Source: Lutraria lutraria (taxonomy: Eukaryota; Mollusca; Bivalvia; Venerida; Mactridae). Taken from it: DNA of 64,000 nt. Shown one piece after another: positions 13,601-26,291 of the stretch. The notes beneath the pieces are model-generated. The model had not been told where the DNA came from, searched no databases, and saw only the letters and a list, made by a program, of their open reading frames with translations. Positions within the stretch are counted from its first letter, which is position 1, and every line of letters starts with the position of its first letter. The stretch is from NCBI GenBank assembly GCA_964023205.1, contig OZ026833.1, positions 37,426,366-37,490,365 on the forward strand, in the 5' to 3' direction. A program made the translations under genes and the position numbers.

Positions 13601-14672
13601 TGACCACTGAGACCAAGGCCTTGCCATCAATCCGTGTGCCAAGCTTCCATCTGAAGTTGGTATCCCTAGATGAGATCCACTTCTAGGAGTCGACACATCC
13701 GACTGCTGAAATAAAGAAAATACCAATTAATACAGAGGGATCTGTTGGCAGATCATGTTGATTGCAAGATGGACAAAAACAAATATGCAGACGACAGACC
13801 AATTCAACGGTTCCATCTGAAGATGAAACGTCAAAAAGCAAAACCCTTTACAATCATGTGATAATACTTACGTTGAAACGCTGGATAAATTACGGTGACC
13901 CTGACCTTGGTGACCATTGAGACCAAGGCCTTGCCATCAATCCGTGTGCCAAGCTTCCATCTGAAGTTGGTATCCCTAGATGAGATCCACTTCCAGGAGT
14001 CGACACATCCGACTGCTGAAATAAAGAAAATACTCATCAATACCGAGGGATCTGTTGGTAGATCATGTAAATTGCAAGATGGACAAAAACAAATATGCAG
14101 ACGACAGACCAATTCAACGGTTCCATCTGAAGAAGAAATGTTAAGAAGCAAAATCCCTTACAATCAAGTGATAATACTTACGTTGAAATGCTGGATGCAT
14201 TACGGTGACCCTGACCTTGGTGACCATTGAGACCAAGGCCTTGCCATCAATCCGTGTGCCAAGCTTCCATCTGAAGTTGGGATCCCTAGATGAGATCCAC
14301 TTCCAGGAGTCGACACATCCGACTGCTGAAATAAAGAAAATACTCATCAATACAGAGGGATCTGTTGGTAGATCATGTAAATTGCAAGATGGACAAAAAC
14401 AAATATGCAGACGACAGACCAATTCAACGGTTCCATCTGAAGAAGAAATGTTAAGAAGCAAAATCCCTTACAATCAAGTGATAATACTTACGTTGAAACG
14501 CTGGATGCATTACGGTGACCCTGACCTTGGTGACCATTGAGACCAAGGCCTTGCCATCAATCCGTGTGCCAAGCTTCCATCTGAAGTTGGGATCCCTAGA
14601 TGAGATCCACTTCCAGGAGTCGACACATCCGACTGCTGAAATAAAGAAAGTACTTATCAATACAGAGGGCTC
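10687..14672 (-). repeat. Tandem exon array, block B5 (13 units, longest run)
   Basis: Exons at 10773-10916, 11082-11225, 11392-11535, 11702-11845, 12012-12155, 12322-12465, 12632-12775, 12942-13085, 13252-13395, 13562-13705, 13872-14015, 14182-14325 and 14492-14635. The 11702, 12322 and 13562 copies have the TAG stop. The 14182 and 14492 copies have DPNF instead of DTNF. The part to 12855 is a near-perfect repeat of 7330-10092; a clear difference is 'tgctaaaata' near 9393 against 'tgctgaaata' at the matching site. The block is cut at 'gagggctc' by the element that starts at 14673. Confidence 0.9.
12942..13085 (-). CDS. Representative 144-bp array exon (48-residue repeat)
   Basis: Given as the model for all regular copies. 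On the minus strand the sequence runs TTTCTTTTTTTCAG (acceptor), then 144 bp beginning CA-GTC-GGA, ending TTT-CAA-C, then GTAAGTATTA (donor). Both boundaries are phase 1, so joining any two copies makes a Pro codon (C+CA) and keeps frame. The peptide reads VGCVDSWKWISSRDTNFRWK, then LGTRIDGKALVSMV, then TKVRVTVMHPAFQ. It has one Cys, three Trp, no signal peptide and no membrane segment. I do not recognise the family; symmetric 1-1 exons are typical of extracellular modular proteins, but that is only a general association. Copies vary at a few codons: Ile/Thr in W(I/T)SS, Trp/Arg/Gly in FR(W/R/G)K, and MH/IY before PAFQ. Transcription and splicing are inferred from signals only. Confidence 0.5.
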
Positions 14673-17600
14673 CAGGGCTCCAGATAAAGGGCGTAATTGC
14701 GCAAATGCGCATTAGTTTTCCGAAATACGCATTAGAAATATTTCTAAAGCGTACCGATAACACACTTAAAATCCCAGGTACCCGTTTTACCAAATTAATA
14801 CTATCAAAGTGGTAGGTTCACTTAGAGCCTAAAATAAGATTGGATGCTTCTTCATCAAAAATGTGTTGCAAATTGTTGTGAAATGAGAATTGTTGCCATA
14901 GCAACGAAACAAATTCCTTTATCAAAATTTCAAAAAAACTCCAAATTTCTTTTTCATTGCCTTAATGTTCTTTTTATGAAGTGCATTATGATAGTGCATG
15001 TTGACTGAAGTGATGAGATATTTTTATTCCATGGTTGCTACAGAAACGTGGAAGTCACGTGAGTGGGCATAATATAGGGGTATTTTGTGTTTATATCGAA
15101 GATATACAAATTATTTTCTCAAAATCTATATAGCAGAAAAATTAACATATTTATAACAAGAATGTGTGAAAAAGCATTTACGTGACGCTAAAGATTTTCG
15201 TAATATGACGTAATTAGTGTGCTTCCTGCATAGTTACATCACTAATAATTTTATCAAATATATCGATAGAAAAAAATCGTAAAAAGGTCTGTTATTCAAA
15301 ATTAACTGGCAATTAAATTTTCAACATCTGTTTTCGCAATTACACAAAACAATAATTTAATATGAGAGTACCATTCCACATGCTACGATCCGTCATCCTC
15401 TCCTAGCACTGTTAAAAAAAAATGGAAATTTAAATATGAAGTCCCACACCCGACACATTTATATTTTGTATATATGTTGTTTACATTCTGACTGATAATT
15501 GTTCAAAGTTTCGTGGTGTAGGTTGGAGGACTTCATATTACAATATAGAAAAATGTACGATGGTTTCATATCCGTACCCAGCAAAGTTAGTCGCAATAAT
15601 TCTATTGTTTTTTAATAAATAATGAACGATTGAGGATCGACATACAATTCAGATAAAATAATAAAACTAGCATTTAGTACATTAGTAAAGTTCTGTCAAG
15701 TAAGAAAATCTTCCACAAATCTCATTCAAAGCCAAATAAACTGTTTATCCGATTAATGTATCAATATCCAAATTGCTGTTAGTAATAACAAAGGGAGACA
15801 AGTAGTTTGTTTACAGCGTTCTTTGTACAGCGTCTCGTGATACGGTAACAACTGCAGATAAATCGACGAAACAATTAAGTATTTGATATTTCTTATGTGA
15901 TATATTCATGCGTTCATGATACGAGGCTATAGGTCTACATGTAAGGTTAAATAGCCTCGTGGCTGAAAAATCACTTTTTAGTTCATCATGATGCCGCACT
16001 GAAAACATTCCATTTTGATGACGTAACACATCACACACTTGATCGATTTTGGTGATTTGCGCAGGGCCGTAGGAAGCGTGAGGGGATGGGGCAATAAATT
16101 TGACTGTAATGGTTGTCAAAAGTGACTATAGTCTATACCCCCTCCCCTGAGTCAAACCCCCACCCCCTATTTTTTAATTGCTTCTTCTGTTGTGACCCTA
16201 TGCTATTAATGTTTTTATTGCTTTAGCTAACCTAAATTTTGTTATCTGTTGCATTTCAATTTTTATCATACAACTGTACATGTATGTTTTTATACTTGTT
16301 TGTGAATTGTGTATACAGGTGCAAAGTAAATATTTTTAGTCACTCAGTGATAAAATCCATGGTCTTCACTGGGGCTTGAACCCATGATCCCTAGCAATGC
16401 TGGCACCAAACCATGTTGCTAAATGGATAACCCAATAGCAAGGCTGTTGAAATTAGCTAGTATTCCTACAAGTTCTAAAATTGTATGAAATTAATGTGGA
16501 CTATTGATGCTGTAATGAGAATACAAATGAATGTCTACTGCTTGTCAGAGATGTCAGATTAGTGTTCATGTTGATGTCACAGAGGACCATAATGTTTTAA
16601 AATCATTGTAATACATGTATTATGCCAGTATTGTATGGATTACAAATATTATAGTTATACTAACTCAATTGTAATAGTATCTCAGTATAATTGAATTGCA
16701 TATATTTATCTTCTTTCAGAATCATATTACATTGTATGTTAGTTCATATGTATGAAGTGTAAGCAGTTGTGGGCCTTCTGTATAGTTAACTCGTAAGTAT
16801 GCATATGGTCATTATACCTCTACAAACAAAGTTTGATGGGGGTATATTGGAGTTACTCTATCGGTCAGGCAGTTGGTTGGTTTGTCCTCATACAATATCA
16901 CAATAAAGTTTGTGGATTGAACTAGTCTACTTTCACATTCCTTTTAAAGCGATTGCAATGAAAGATGTCATCACCATGGAGTGTATATATATGTGCAAGA
17001 CACAATTTTCATGCCCAGTGAGCCACTCATTCCAGAGTTATATGCCCATATAGTAACCTGTGTACTATAGCATTCTCACTGTCAAAGCGGTGGTGGGGGT
17101 ATTAGTCACTTCTGTTACAAAGGCTTTGAGCACTAGTTCAAAAGATGTTTAGTTTGAATTTGAATTATACATTTCAATAATGTTCGAAATGATATCACAG
17201 TTGCTACAAATGAATTATTTGATATCCAAGTGAAGGGAACATGAGGTGAATAAATCAGACAAAATATTACTTTTTCAAAACTGCTCATATATAATAATTC
17301 AGTTGCCATGGAAACAAACCATCTAAGAACATTGCTATACAATGCAATTTCATTTAATCATATGTATTTATGAAAACTTGAGTGACTAAATTGCATTTTT
17401 GAAGAAACTAAAAAATGATATTTTTAAAAAATTAATTTCATCAGGTTACCATGGCATCTAAAATAATACTTAATTACATGAATATTGACCATATCCCTTT
17501 ACCTTTCATATAAAACAAAACTAATAAGGTTTCATCCAAACATTATATGGAAAAAATTGATGCTTTGAAAATCATGTTTTCTTCAAATACGATGAATGGT

Positions 17601-18004
17601 GAACATATAATGAGATTTTGGACAGAAATTGACACTGGCCCTAAGTGAACCTACCCCTTTAAATGTAGTATTTGTGACTAGTGCTTTAATTGAACATATT
17701 GAATAAGGCACAGGTATTGCATATAAGCTACATGTACATTCTTCACTGGATTCATAATAAGTTCACAAGGATAATGTACGCATTAAATATAGATGAACTC
17801 AATACAATAAAGTACATTAATTTTAAAAGGTAAAGCTTTAATGTGTGTTTATATGTGAATACCCTTTAGAGTGGTTCCTGTGATTGCCATTACCCTTTAA
17901 AAATTTGTAATATAACCACATAAAAAGTAAAGGAGTAAAATACCCCCTGCTAATGAAAGCAGGGGGTAAAATACCCCTTGCCCAATTATCTATCTTGAAC
18001 CCTG
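14673..18004. mobile_element. Large CAGGG-terminated element in the array, 3.3 kb
   Basis: The array unit breaks at 'cagagggctc' and resumes at 'gggatctgttgg'. Ends are CAGGGCTCCAGATA on the left and, inverted, CAGGGTTCAAGATA on the right. Flanking GGGCTC/GGGATC is a possible 6-bp duplication with one mismatch. Hairpins lie just inside each end (GCGCAAATGCGC near 14699; TACCCCCTGC with GCAGGGGGTA at 17941-17968). No transposase frame; the interior includes a tRNA-like SINE head near 16.4 kb. It may be a composite of nested insertions. Confidence 0.6.
16335..16450 (-). mobile_element. tRNA-derived SINE head
   Basis: On the minus strand a B-box-like GGGTTCAAGCCCC (complement of 16371-16384) is preceded at normal spacing by an A-box-like TTAGCAACATGGTTTGGTGCC. 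This is the layout of an RNA polymerase III promoter in tRNA-derived SINEs. The cloverleaf is not convincing enough for a functional tRNA. Confidence 0.5.
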
Positions 18005-18380
18005 GGGATCTGTTGGTATATCATGTAAATTGCAAGATGGACGAAAACAAATATGCAGACGACAGACCAATTCAACGGTGCCATATTTTGACAATGACCT
18101 TGATGACCCTACAGACCAAGGCCATAAATGTCAAGAAATAAACACAATTAAGCCAGAATACTTACGTTGAAATGTTGAACGCATTACGGTGACCCTGACC
18201 TTGGTGACCATTGAGACCAAGGCCTTGCCATCAATCCGTGTGCCAAGCTTCCATCTGAAGTTGGTTTCCCTCGATGAGGTCCACTTCAAGGAGTTGACAC
18301 ATCCGACTGCTGAAATAGCAAAAATACCCATTAATACATAGGGATATGTTGGCAGATCATGTAAATTGCAAGATGTACAA
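18005..18380 (-). repeat. Tandem exon array, block C1 (1 exon plus boundary fragment)
   Basis: Unit sequence resumes at 18005. A boundary-module fragment at 18075-18165 is followed by one exon at 18166-18309 (Thr subfamily, DSLKWTSSRE, Trp replaced by Leu). Acceptor context is slightly altered (minus strand TTTTTGCTATTTCAG) but usable; donor is GTAAGT. Confidence 0.85.
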
Positions 18381-19348
18381 TCAAAGCTCTGAAGGTTCTG
18401 CTGTTGTTCGGAACTACAAAGCAGTCAAAAGTTGAATTTCTTTGTAGGGTGATGTATTGGGCTGGGTTTTGGAAACCGAACAATAGTTCATGCATGAATT
18501 TTGATGCAGACCAAGGTGCAACGCTTTTCTTTACCCGTCATGCAGTTGTTAAAGTTGTTCCCGTTCCATGTACTTTCAGTACTTTGATTTAAGTTTCCCA
18601 ATCTGATCACCAAAAGTAGTTCAGCAATTTCTTTGTAGGGTGAGTTTTTGAATCCGAACGATAGTTCGCACATGAATTTGGATACAGACTTAAGTACTAC
18701 TAAGGCTTTTCTACACCCGCTATGCAGTTGTTAAAGTTGTTCTCGTTCCATGTGCTTTCAGTGCTTTGATTAATGATTCCCATCTGATCACCAAAAGTAG
18801 TTCAGCAAATAGCGTAATATTATAAAGTCTACATTACCTGCCTATTTGTATACTTAACTTACGGTATGCAGAATGTTTTATCTCATACATGAAGAAAAAG
18901 TTACACGTTAAAAGCATTAAATCAATCGATTACAATTTCCTGATGAACCATTTTTTAAATATCTGGTTGACACTCAGTTATCATTGCATCGTCCATGAAT
19001 TCAATGATGACTTCTATACGTTTACAATAGAAGCTAGGAACCAGACTAAATTAGCATATAAAGCACGAGGATTCCTTCCACGTCATCCTTCCTTGAAATG
19101 TGTGTTCTGATAGTAAATATTGTAGTAATTGACTGTTTTGTATTGCTCGTTTACGATATTGCATAGCCATCTGATTTTTACTTATATGCACATAATATTT
19201 GAATTTGTATTTATGCCATTGAACTGAAAAAAATGGAACTATGTTCGTAGGCAGAAGGTTAAATTAATGGAAGCTATTCGGTATGCAGGTTTTCAATGAA
19301 AACTGAGCGATTTCTGAAATACGGTAATAACTTTATTGTTCGTACGGA
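18381..19348. mobile_element. Insert with internal 191-bp tandem duplication
   Basis: The array unit is interrupted in the 'gcaagatg...aaaacaaatatgc' spacer. Inside, 18436-18626 and 18627-18808 are diverged tandem copies (shared: 'atttctttgtagggtga', 'gcagttgttaaagttgtt', 'ctgatcaccaaaagtagtt'). Terminal repeats are weak (left has CTGTTGTTCGGAAC, right end has GTACGGAACAAC). No coding frame is recognisable, and the superfamily is unknown. Confidence 0.5.
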
Positions 19349-19626
19349 ACAACAAAAACAAATATGCAGACGACAGACCAATTAAATGGTTCGGTCTGAA
19401 GAAGAAACGTCAAAAAGCAAAATCCCTTACAATCAAGTGATAATACTTACGTTGAAACCCTGTACGCATTACGGTGACCCTGACCTTGGTGACCATTGAG
19501 ACCAAGGCCTTGCCATCAATCCGTGTGCCAAGCTTCCATCGCAAGTTGGGATCCCTCGATGAGGTCCACTTCCAGGAGTCGACACATCCGACTGCTGTAA
19601 TAAAGAAAATACTCATCAATACAGAT
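19349..19626 (-). repeat. Tandem exon array, block C2 (1 unit)
   Basis: Exon at 19451-19594, Thr subfamily with DPNLRWK and the ending VMRTGFQ. Signals are intact (minus strand TTTCTTTATTACAG; GTAAGT). Cut at 'aatacagat' by a hAT-like element. Confidence 0.85.
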
Positions 19627-22600
19627 TAGGTATGTCAATTCATGAAGATTTTACAAATCGGTTAATCGTTCGTTCATACAAACCATTAATCAATTAACCG
19701 TTAGTGCTTATAAATATGAATTGTCACCGGTTTCCGTGACACTGACGTATTACACGAAATGTGAAAATGTATATATTAACCACTGAAATGTGATGTTTGT
19801 ATGTTCTTATCAATTTTCGGTTTAGATATATTAATTATCAATTACACATAATATTATGGCAACTAATATTCATTTTGTTTACAAAACAGTAGATTATGGC
19901 ATGTGTTTTATACTCAAATTAGTCAGGTTATAATTGGAACATTGGGCGGAGCAATGATCATTTGATTGGTTGATTGGTACGTGTAATGCTGAGTTATAAA
20001 TTGTGTTTAATTGTGATCCCAATCGATGTTTGTAAGTATTCAACTCTTTGTGCAATTGAGTATCAGATGTCAACACGTTCTCATGATAATCAGCAGCTAT
20101 GTTTGATGCAAAGATGCAAAATTAAATCATACCAGTGTCTTAACACAGAGATAATTAATAAAGAACATGTAAAGAAGAAATATATGTCATTTTATATCAA
20201 TAAAGATGCAAAATAAGAAAAAGCGATATTGTTTGACAATTTTATTAGTAATACTGGCGAAACACGCTACATATGTGTATACATACCGTATTCCCTCGAA
20301 TAAACGCCCCCGGGGGCGATGCATTTTCCAAAAGGGGGGCATTTATTGTGACCCTATTTTACAAAAAAAAAAATCTGGAATACCGTATCCAAAGATTTTC
20401 CAGAGGTCAAATGAATTAATTTGCAACACTTGCCATCGAAAAATATCGCGGTGTTAATGCAATATTAATCAACTGTCATTCCTGGCACGCTTTACTATGA
20501 TAAATATTGTAGTCAGTTGCACTAGTTAAACTACATGTCAAAAATCAATAACACGTTATCGCTGCAGAGTAACCGTTTTATCTTTACTGCGCGTCTGACG
20601 TAATCTCCTCTGACGTAATCTCGCCAATGTGTAATCGAGTTTTTATGTACATGTCAACTAAGTTTAGCTTTCATGGAGTCGAGGAGTAAAAAATCTTACA
20701 CGTTAAAGTCGTTAAATTTTCAGAAAACCTACTTTCGCTTTAGGTATCGTAAGGACAAAGTCGAAACATCGCCGAATAAAACTAATAAAACTAATTAATA
20801 AACATCATGAATGGTCCATAGATCTACTGTATTACTGTACGAAAGTGATAGAACTAATATTGTTAATCACGCGGTTTCGCTAGTTTTTAGTTATTGTTCA
20901 CGTGTTTGGATTAATACAATTATTCAAAGTGGATTTAATTGTGTTTTATCTTCAATAAAAACGGATTTTACGTCATAAGTCCCATAAAGCTGGCAAGTCC
21001 TTTTGGCAAAAATGGTGGGGGGCATTTATTAGGGGGGGAGCGTTTAAACGGGGGAATACGGTAGTATAAAATATGTGCATTACCGCAAAGGTTACAGTTT
21101 TACGATAGTATGATCTATCAAACTTATTGTATATGATGACTTGCGAAACAATTATCAAATTGTGAGGAAGTCCCAGACCAAGCAAGTTAAATTTACTCGC
21201 ATATCCAAAAATCGCTTCTCAATTAGTTAATTACACAATCAACAACTAGGCTAGCGCTAGCTGATCGCCAAATCGCTATTGGCGAGTCAAAGTCGAATCT
21301 GGCGAGTTAAAAATTCTCAAATGGGCAACACAAATCGCCAGACAATTCTCCATTTGGCAATTCCAACAGGCCTTGATAATTTATCCAATACTTTAATCTC
21401 AAATACGCACCGTCAATGGTAATGAATAAAGTCCGTACTATACCGGTACAGTCCGGGTTGTATTTTCCAAAAATTGCTTTACAATTTAATACAAGTACAA
21501 TGTCATGTTGAATTTAGCAGTATGACCAACAAAATAATAAAACTCGATAACTTTCAAGCATGGTTGTTAAGCTTATACTTCCTTGAAGTATACGAATTTC
21601 GGACAACAAATTTCGGATAACAGAATTTATTGAGTAATTTGAGTAAACCTGTTCTATCTGCTAATGTTAAATGTGGTATATTAACCTTGATTTATGATAA
21701 TATGGCACACATTTATGATGAAATCATCATTTGCCAGGGCAGCAGCATTACCGTTAGTCTTTTGAAAATCATAATGCAGTTTATCTTGGATTGATTATTA
21801 TGAGTTCATAATGACATCACCATTTGCAATTTAATAATATCGCAGCTCAACAAAGTAAAAGGTGTAAGAGCCAAACATCTGCAATTTTGTGAAAGAGATC
21901 CATCTCCATTTCGTACCAAACAACACAACTCACAAATAATTGATAGTCATGTTGATATATGCTTTTGAGTTTGTTTCAAGACAAAATCTGTGCAATAAAA
22001 TGTGATTTGAACTCATGCCTAGATAGCCAATGCATCTAGATAATATCAATTACTTTGCTGTTGTTTAAGTATGTCAAAGACTCATGTCTGAAAGAGTACA
22101 TATAAAAGCAACATCTAAATAGTTCCAGCATGTCAAAACATAAATAAACCAAGTGACTACATTGCCCCTAAAGTCCAGAGAATGCCATGGAAAGTGTCAC
22201 TTTGTCAGTGCAGTAACAGGCATATAAAGCCATGTTTCGTGGTGATTGAACTGGTCTAATAATTAGCCAATGTGACCTGATTTGATAAATGCAGAGAAAC
22301 TATAACTAGCTGTATATACCAATAAGTCTTGGTTGACATGCCCAACATTTTGCTTTTGGTGAATTAAATGCTGATCTGGCTATTAAGAAATCCGGGTTAA
22401 TAGCCAGACGATTAAATGTCTGGCAACAAAGAATTTTTGGCTAGCGCTAGCCTAGAACAATATACGTGTCTGTGTATAATGGTCCCAGGTCAGTGTCAAT
22501 GAATTGTTAATTGCTCAATATAACTCGCACGTATTGACTGAAAATTTCGATTTTTCTCTTATTTATTATTACATTTTACTTGTTTCTGTCTATTTCTTCA

Positions 22601-22676
22601 GGATAATCAAATAATGATTTAATAACCGGTTAATTGGACAAACGAACGGTTAATCGATTAACTGTTTACATCCCTA
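19627..22676. mobile_element. hAT-like element, 3.05 kb, with nested MITE
   Basis: Ends are TAGGTATGTCAA on the left and, inverted, TAGGGATGTAAA on the right, followed inward on both sides by AATCGGTTAATCG / AATCGATTAACCG type sequence. Flanking 8-mers ATACAGAT and ATAGAGAG match at 6 of 8 positions, fitting an aged 8-bp hAT duplication. It contains the TA-flanked MITE at 20286-21061. No transposase frame remains. The TIR resembles that of 32258-33579. Confidence 0.65.
20286..21061. mobile_element. TA-flanked MITE with G-tract ends
   Basis: Inverted termini CCGTATTCCC...GGGAATACGG lie between TA dinucleotides. Subterminal sequence is G/C-tract rich ('aaacgcccccgggggcg' on the left; 'ggggggagcgtttaaacgggg' type sequence on the right). 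No coding capacity. A Tc1/mariner-type duplication is inferred from the TA. Confidence 0.7.
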
Positions 22677-23210
22677 ATAGAGAGTGATCTCTTGTTGAGA
22701 GAGTGAAAATAAAGAGTAAAACATCAATTTGGGTTGCTAATATACAGACTGTAACAGTTGTTGGAGGTGACCGTTCATGGAGGTTACACTGTATATGCCT
22801 ACAAATGCCAAGAATGAAGCAAGACCACTCACGATTAGTCGCTATACGCCATATTTTGTCCATGACCTTGATGACCCTACAGACCAAGGCCATAAATGTC
22901 AAAAATAAAAGCTTACAATTAAGCCAGAATACTTACGTTGAAATGTTGAACGCATTACGGTGACCCTGACCTTGGTGACCATTGAGACCAAGGCCTTGCC
23001 ATCAATCCGTGTGTCAAGCTTCCATCTGAAGTTGGTATCCCTCGATGAGGTCCACTTCCAGAAGTCGACACATCCGACTGCTGAAATAAAGAAAATACCC
23101 ATTAATACAGAGGGATGTGTCTGCAGATCAAGGGATGTGTCTGCAGATCGAGGGATGTGTCTGCAGATCATGTAAATTGCAAGATTGACAAAAACAAATA
23201 TGCAGACGAC
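22677..23210 (-). repeat. Boundary module copy 2 and array block C3 (1 exon)
   Basis: 22677-22936 matches the module at 205-469. The exon at 22937-23080 is Thr subfamily, open, with GTAAGT donor and a TTTCTTTATTTCAG acceptor. Upstream on the minus strand the spacer carries a local triplication of a 24-bp piece (23112-23171, 'gggatgtgtctgcagatc' three times), unique to this unit. In the module the minus strand also shows ATGGCCTTGGTCTGTAGGG followed by a GTGAGT donor near 22840, a possible decayed second exon type. Confidence 0.8.
23112..23171. repeat. 24-bp triplication in an array spacer
   Basis: Three consecutive copies of 'agggatgtgtctgcagatc' plus a short linker, where other units have one. 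Replication slippage is the simplest explanation. Confidence 0.8.
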
Positions 23211-23263
23211 AAGATGACCCAAGTTCTTCTTGCAATTATCCATTATAAATTGTTTTACATATA

Positions 23264-23608
23264 CAGTAAAACCTCGATTATCCGAACACCGATTATCCGA
23301 ATACCCGGTATTATCCTAATAAAATCTACGGTCCCGATTACGTCTCTATATATTTCAAGTACAACGAATTTTACGAATACCTAGTGTAATCCGAATACAT
23401 TATTTGGTCCCTAAAGTTATTTTCACACCATTATTCAAAATCGTCAATTGATAACAATTGCCGATTGAGAAACGAATGTTGTGTGACAAACAATGTGTAA
23501 CATCAATTCATACACGAAGCGTGTCAACAGTTTAAGTATCATTAAGTTGACCATATTGTTTGTTATGATTTTATACTAAACGACATTCGAATAATCAGGG
23601 TTTTACTG
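23264..23608. mobile_element. pogo/Tigger-like MITE, 345 bp
   Basis: Inverted termini CAGTAAAACCTCGATTATCC (left) and CAGTAAAACCCTGATTATTC (right, reversed) lie between TA dinucleotides. It is a shortened relative of 38429-39357, sharing the left ~180 bp and part of the right side. The CAGT...ATCCGAA terminus with TA duplication is characteristic of pogo/Tigger-type elements. Confidence 0.8.
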
Positions 23609-24014
23609 TACATCTAACACATTTTTACACTTTCACAAAATGTTTGTCAGTTGTAGGGTATGCTCCTTTAATGCTTAAATTAGACACAGGATCGCATAAA
23701 ATAACTTTTTTTTATAACATTTTTTCGTAAAATAAATCTCCGTACGACTATTTCATACTGGAAAATCGGACCGTACTGCGAGCGTTTATTCATTATTATG
23801 ATAATTAGTTAAATTCTGCAATGTTTCCTCTTTATCAGAAGACATAAATAAAGTGAAAGTAGACGGTATAAAGTGAAAGTAGACGGTTTACCGGCAAATA
23901 TATTAAGATTCAATCCGATGAATTAAATGTGAGTTTACTACAGAATTTAAATAGGTGACCATTAAAATTATGTAAAACGCGCGACATTGACGCATGGTTT
24001 TAGACCAGTCAATT

Positions 24015-25779
24015 GGCCTTTTGGGGAATAAATTAGTACATAAGCCATTTTTGGTATACTGGTTTTTTATGTGATAGAGAATGACCAGAAAAAAGTCCCC
24101 AAGAATCCTATGGTGCAAAAGCGAAATTTTTAGGCTAAAAGATGAAAAAAATGAATAAAACTGCGAATTTCAAAAGCAGTTCATTCCTGACATTTTAAAT
24201 CTTCTATACTGATGAACATCTATCAACAGCATCTTTTTTAATGTTTTTTATATCGGCTTAGAATTCAAAATGGCCACCATAATCCAATATGGCCACCCAA
24301 ACTTCATTTGGTTTAAGATTAATTTTTGAATTGTTGTATAAAAACATTTTCTGCCAAAAAAACTGTCAAGTTAGTAGCTTTTTCTAGTATTTTAGCATTG
24401 AAAGGTTTTTAATCAATGTATTTTTAGTAATTTATATTAAAAAGATTAATCAAAGTACTGGAATTACTGACAGAAAGTCAACTTGGTCCTAATTTCGCAT
24501 TTAAGCATTTTCGTGGCGAAATCGCGATAACTTGTATGACATGGCGTAATTCACCTTCACATGTTCGAGCACTACTTTAAATAGCGAATGAAACTATTTT
24601 CAATATTAGTAAATCTTATTACCTCAACAGTTTATGAATGAAACTTTTGTGCGTTTGAATACTTTATTATTATACTTATTAGTTTTACAGTTTAAGTTGC
24701 CATAACATAATATTTCTGCAGTAATATCTCCAGCTTTTATCAAAAGTCTCACTCTGCAATGTGTACGTATGCAACAAGTGGTACTATTTTCTGTCCTGTT
24801 ATTGGGCCGAGGGTAACCATTTTGAATATGATGATGTAGGAAAGTATCACCGTCCAAAAACATAGATTTGGTGATTTGTGATTTGATTTTCTAGATAGCA
24901 AAAATTTAATGGACTTCTTTTGTTGCAGATGCATTTTTGTTGAGGTTAGTAGTTATAATGTACAATGAATACCTGGGTATGTTAGTTGGTGTGATTTTTA
25001 TGTGATTACTTTCTATTAAAATGTTGTTTTTCTATCACAACGAATCCTTATATTAATTTCACTGTTGGAAATGCACTGTTTAATGTTGTTTTACGGCACA
25101 TCGACAACATAAGTCATGTAAGGCGAAATTAAATAAGAGGACGTCAAGAAGTATGTTATCAGATTGGTAAAAGGATAATATTCATGTTAAAAAGAAATGA
25201 AGCGCAACTAAAAATGTAAAATGAAATAGTTGCAATTGGTATGTAGTGACAAAAAATAAGAGTGTGTGAGACTAATATCATTTACATTGTATTATATTAT
25301 AGTGAATCAGATTATATAACATCAGATTAAATGGGTTGATGCATGTGGTATATGTTTCTTTCGTTCTTGGTACATTTGTATTTGGTTTGGAAAGTGCCAA
25401 GTGGTGGAATTACATTCAAATATATATTTTCATAAAGTGTAATTAACAACTTGGTGTGTAGAGAAATTAAATTTTAGTTTTAAAATACAAATGTATAATG
25501 AGCGGCAAGTAGTAAAACTAAATCAAAATGATGTCTTTTATCAATACACATCATCTTGGAAAATTAAAACTCATTTGGCCGAATAGTTTTTCAGTTACAC
25601 ATCGATTCCTGAAATTCCCAGTTTTATTTTATTTTTTTTCAACTTTTAGCCCAAAAATATCGCTTTTGCACCATGGGATTCTTGGGGACTTTTTTCTGGG
25701 TGTTATTCATCACAAACAGAACCAACATACCAAAAATGGCTTATGTACTAATTAATTCCCCAAAAAATTTATAATGGCC
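24015..25779. mobile_element. Inverted-repeat element with ~160-bp arms
   Basis: Arms 24015-24175 and 25605-25779 are inverted copies (shared: 'tagtacataagccattttt', 'aaaaagtccccaagaatc', 'atggtgcaaaagcga'). Both outer ends begin GGCC next to 'ttttggggaat'. A clear target-site duplication is not visible. The 1.4-kb interior has no recognisable gene. Confidence 0.6.
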
Positions 25780-26291
25780 AGGCTATTTATTTGCCAGTGA
25801 AAACAATTGCTACTAATTAACCAACATTGATCGTTTAGTTCCTAAAGTCATCTGGTAGATCTAAAATTAGACTAAAACAACAACATCAACACTTTTTCAT
25901 TTATCCACCAGTTACATGCTGAACAGATCAGATCAACAGTATACCATACATGACCACTAATTCATAGTCCCTTATGCACTTATTATCGTTAAAAACAAGG
26001 TCCTGACCGGAAACAATGTATGCCTCGCGGCAATCTCATTGTCAGAGGTGTGAAGTCAGTGATGCAAAATGCGGGTGTGCAATCGACCGTGGTCGTAATA
26101 TCGGGGTCAAATGACACACCGTAAAAAAAAATGGTCGGACATAAGTGGTAGTATTACGTTATGGCGGGGTGGTAGCAATTTTGGATCAAAAGACCATTAA
26201 ACATAGAAGGAAAAAATCTGTTCTTTTAAAAAATGCCTGTATTAGCAGGGTGATCGTAATTTCGGGATGGTTGTTAGGCGGGGTTTAGGTG
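25780..26291. other. No gene seen
   Basis: AT-rich linker between the inverted-repeat element and array block D1; no convincing repeat or splice-site pair. The last 60 bases ('gggtgatcgtaatttcggg') may be a short element end. Confidence 0.3.

Noticed and set aside
470..14635. CRISPR-like direct repeats
   Set aside because: The unit is 310 bp, lacks short unique spacers and sits in eukaryotic intron-rich DNA.
16371..16450. Functional tRNA gene
   Set aside because: A and B boxes are recognisable but the arms do not pair into a good cloverleaf; a SINE head is the better reading.
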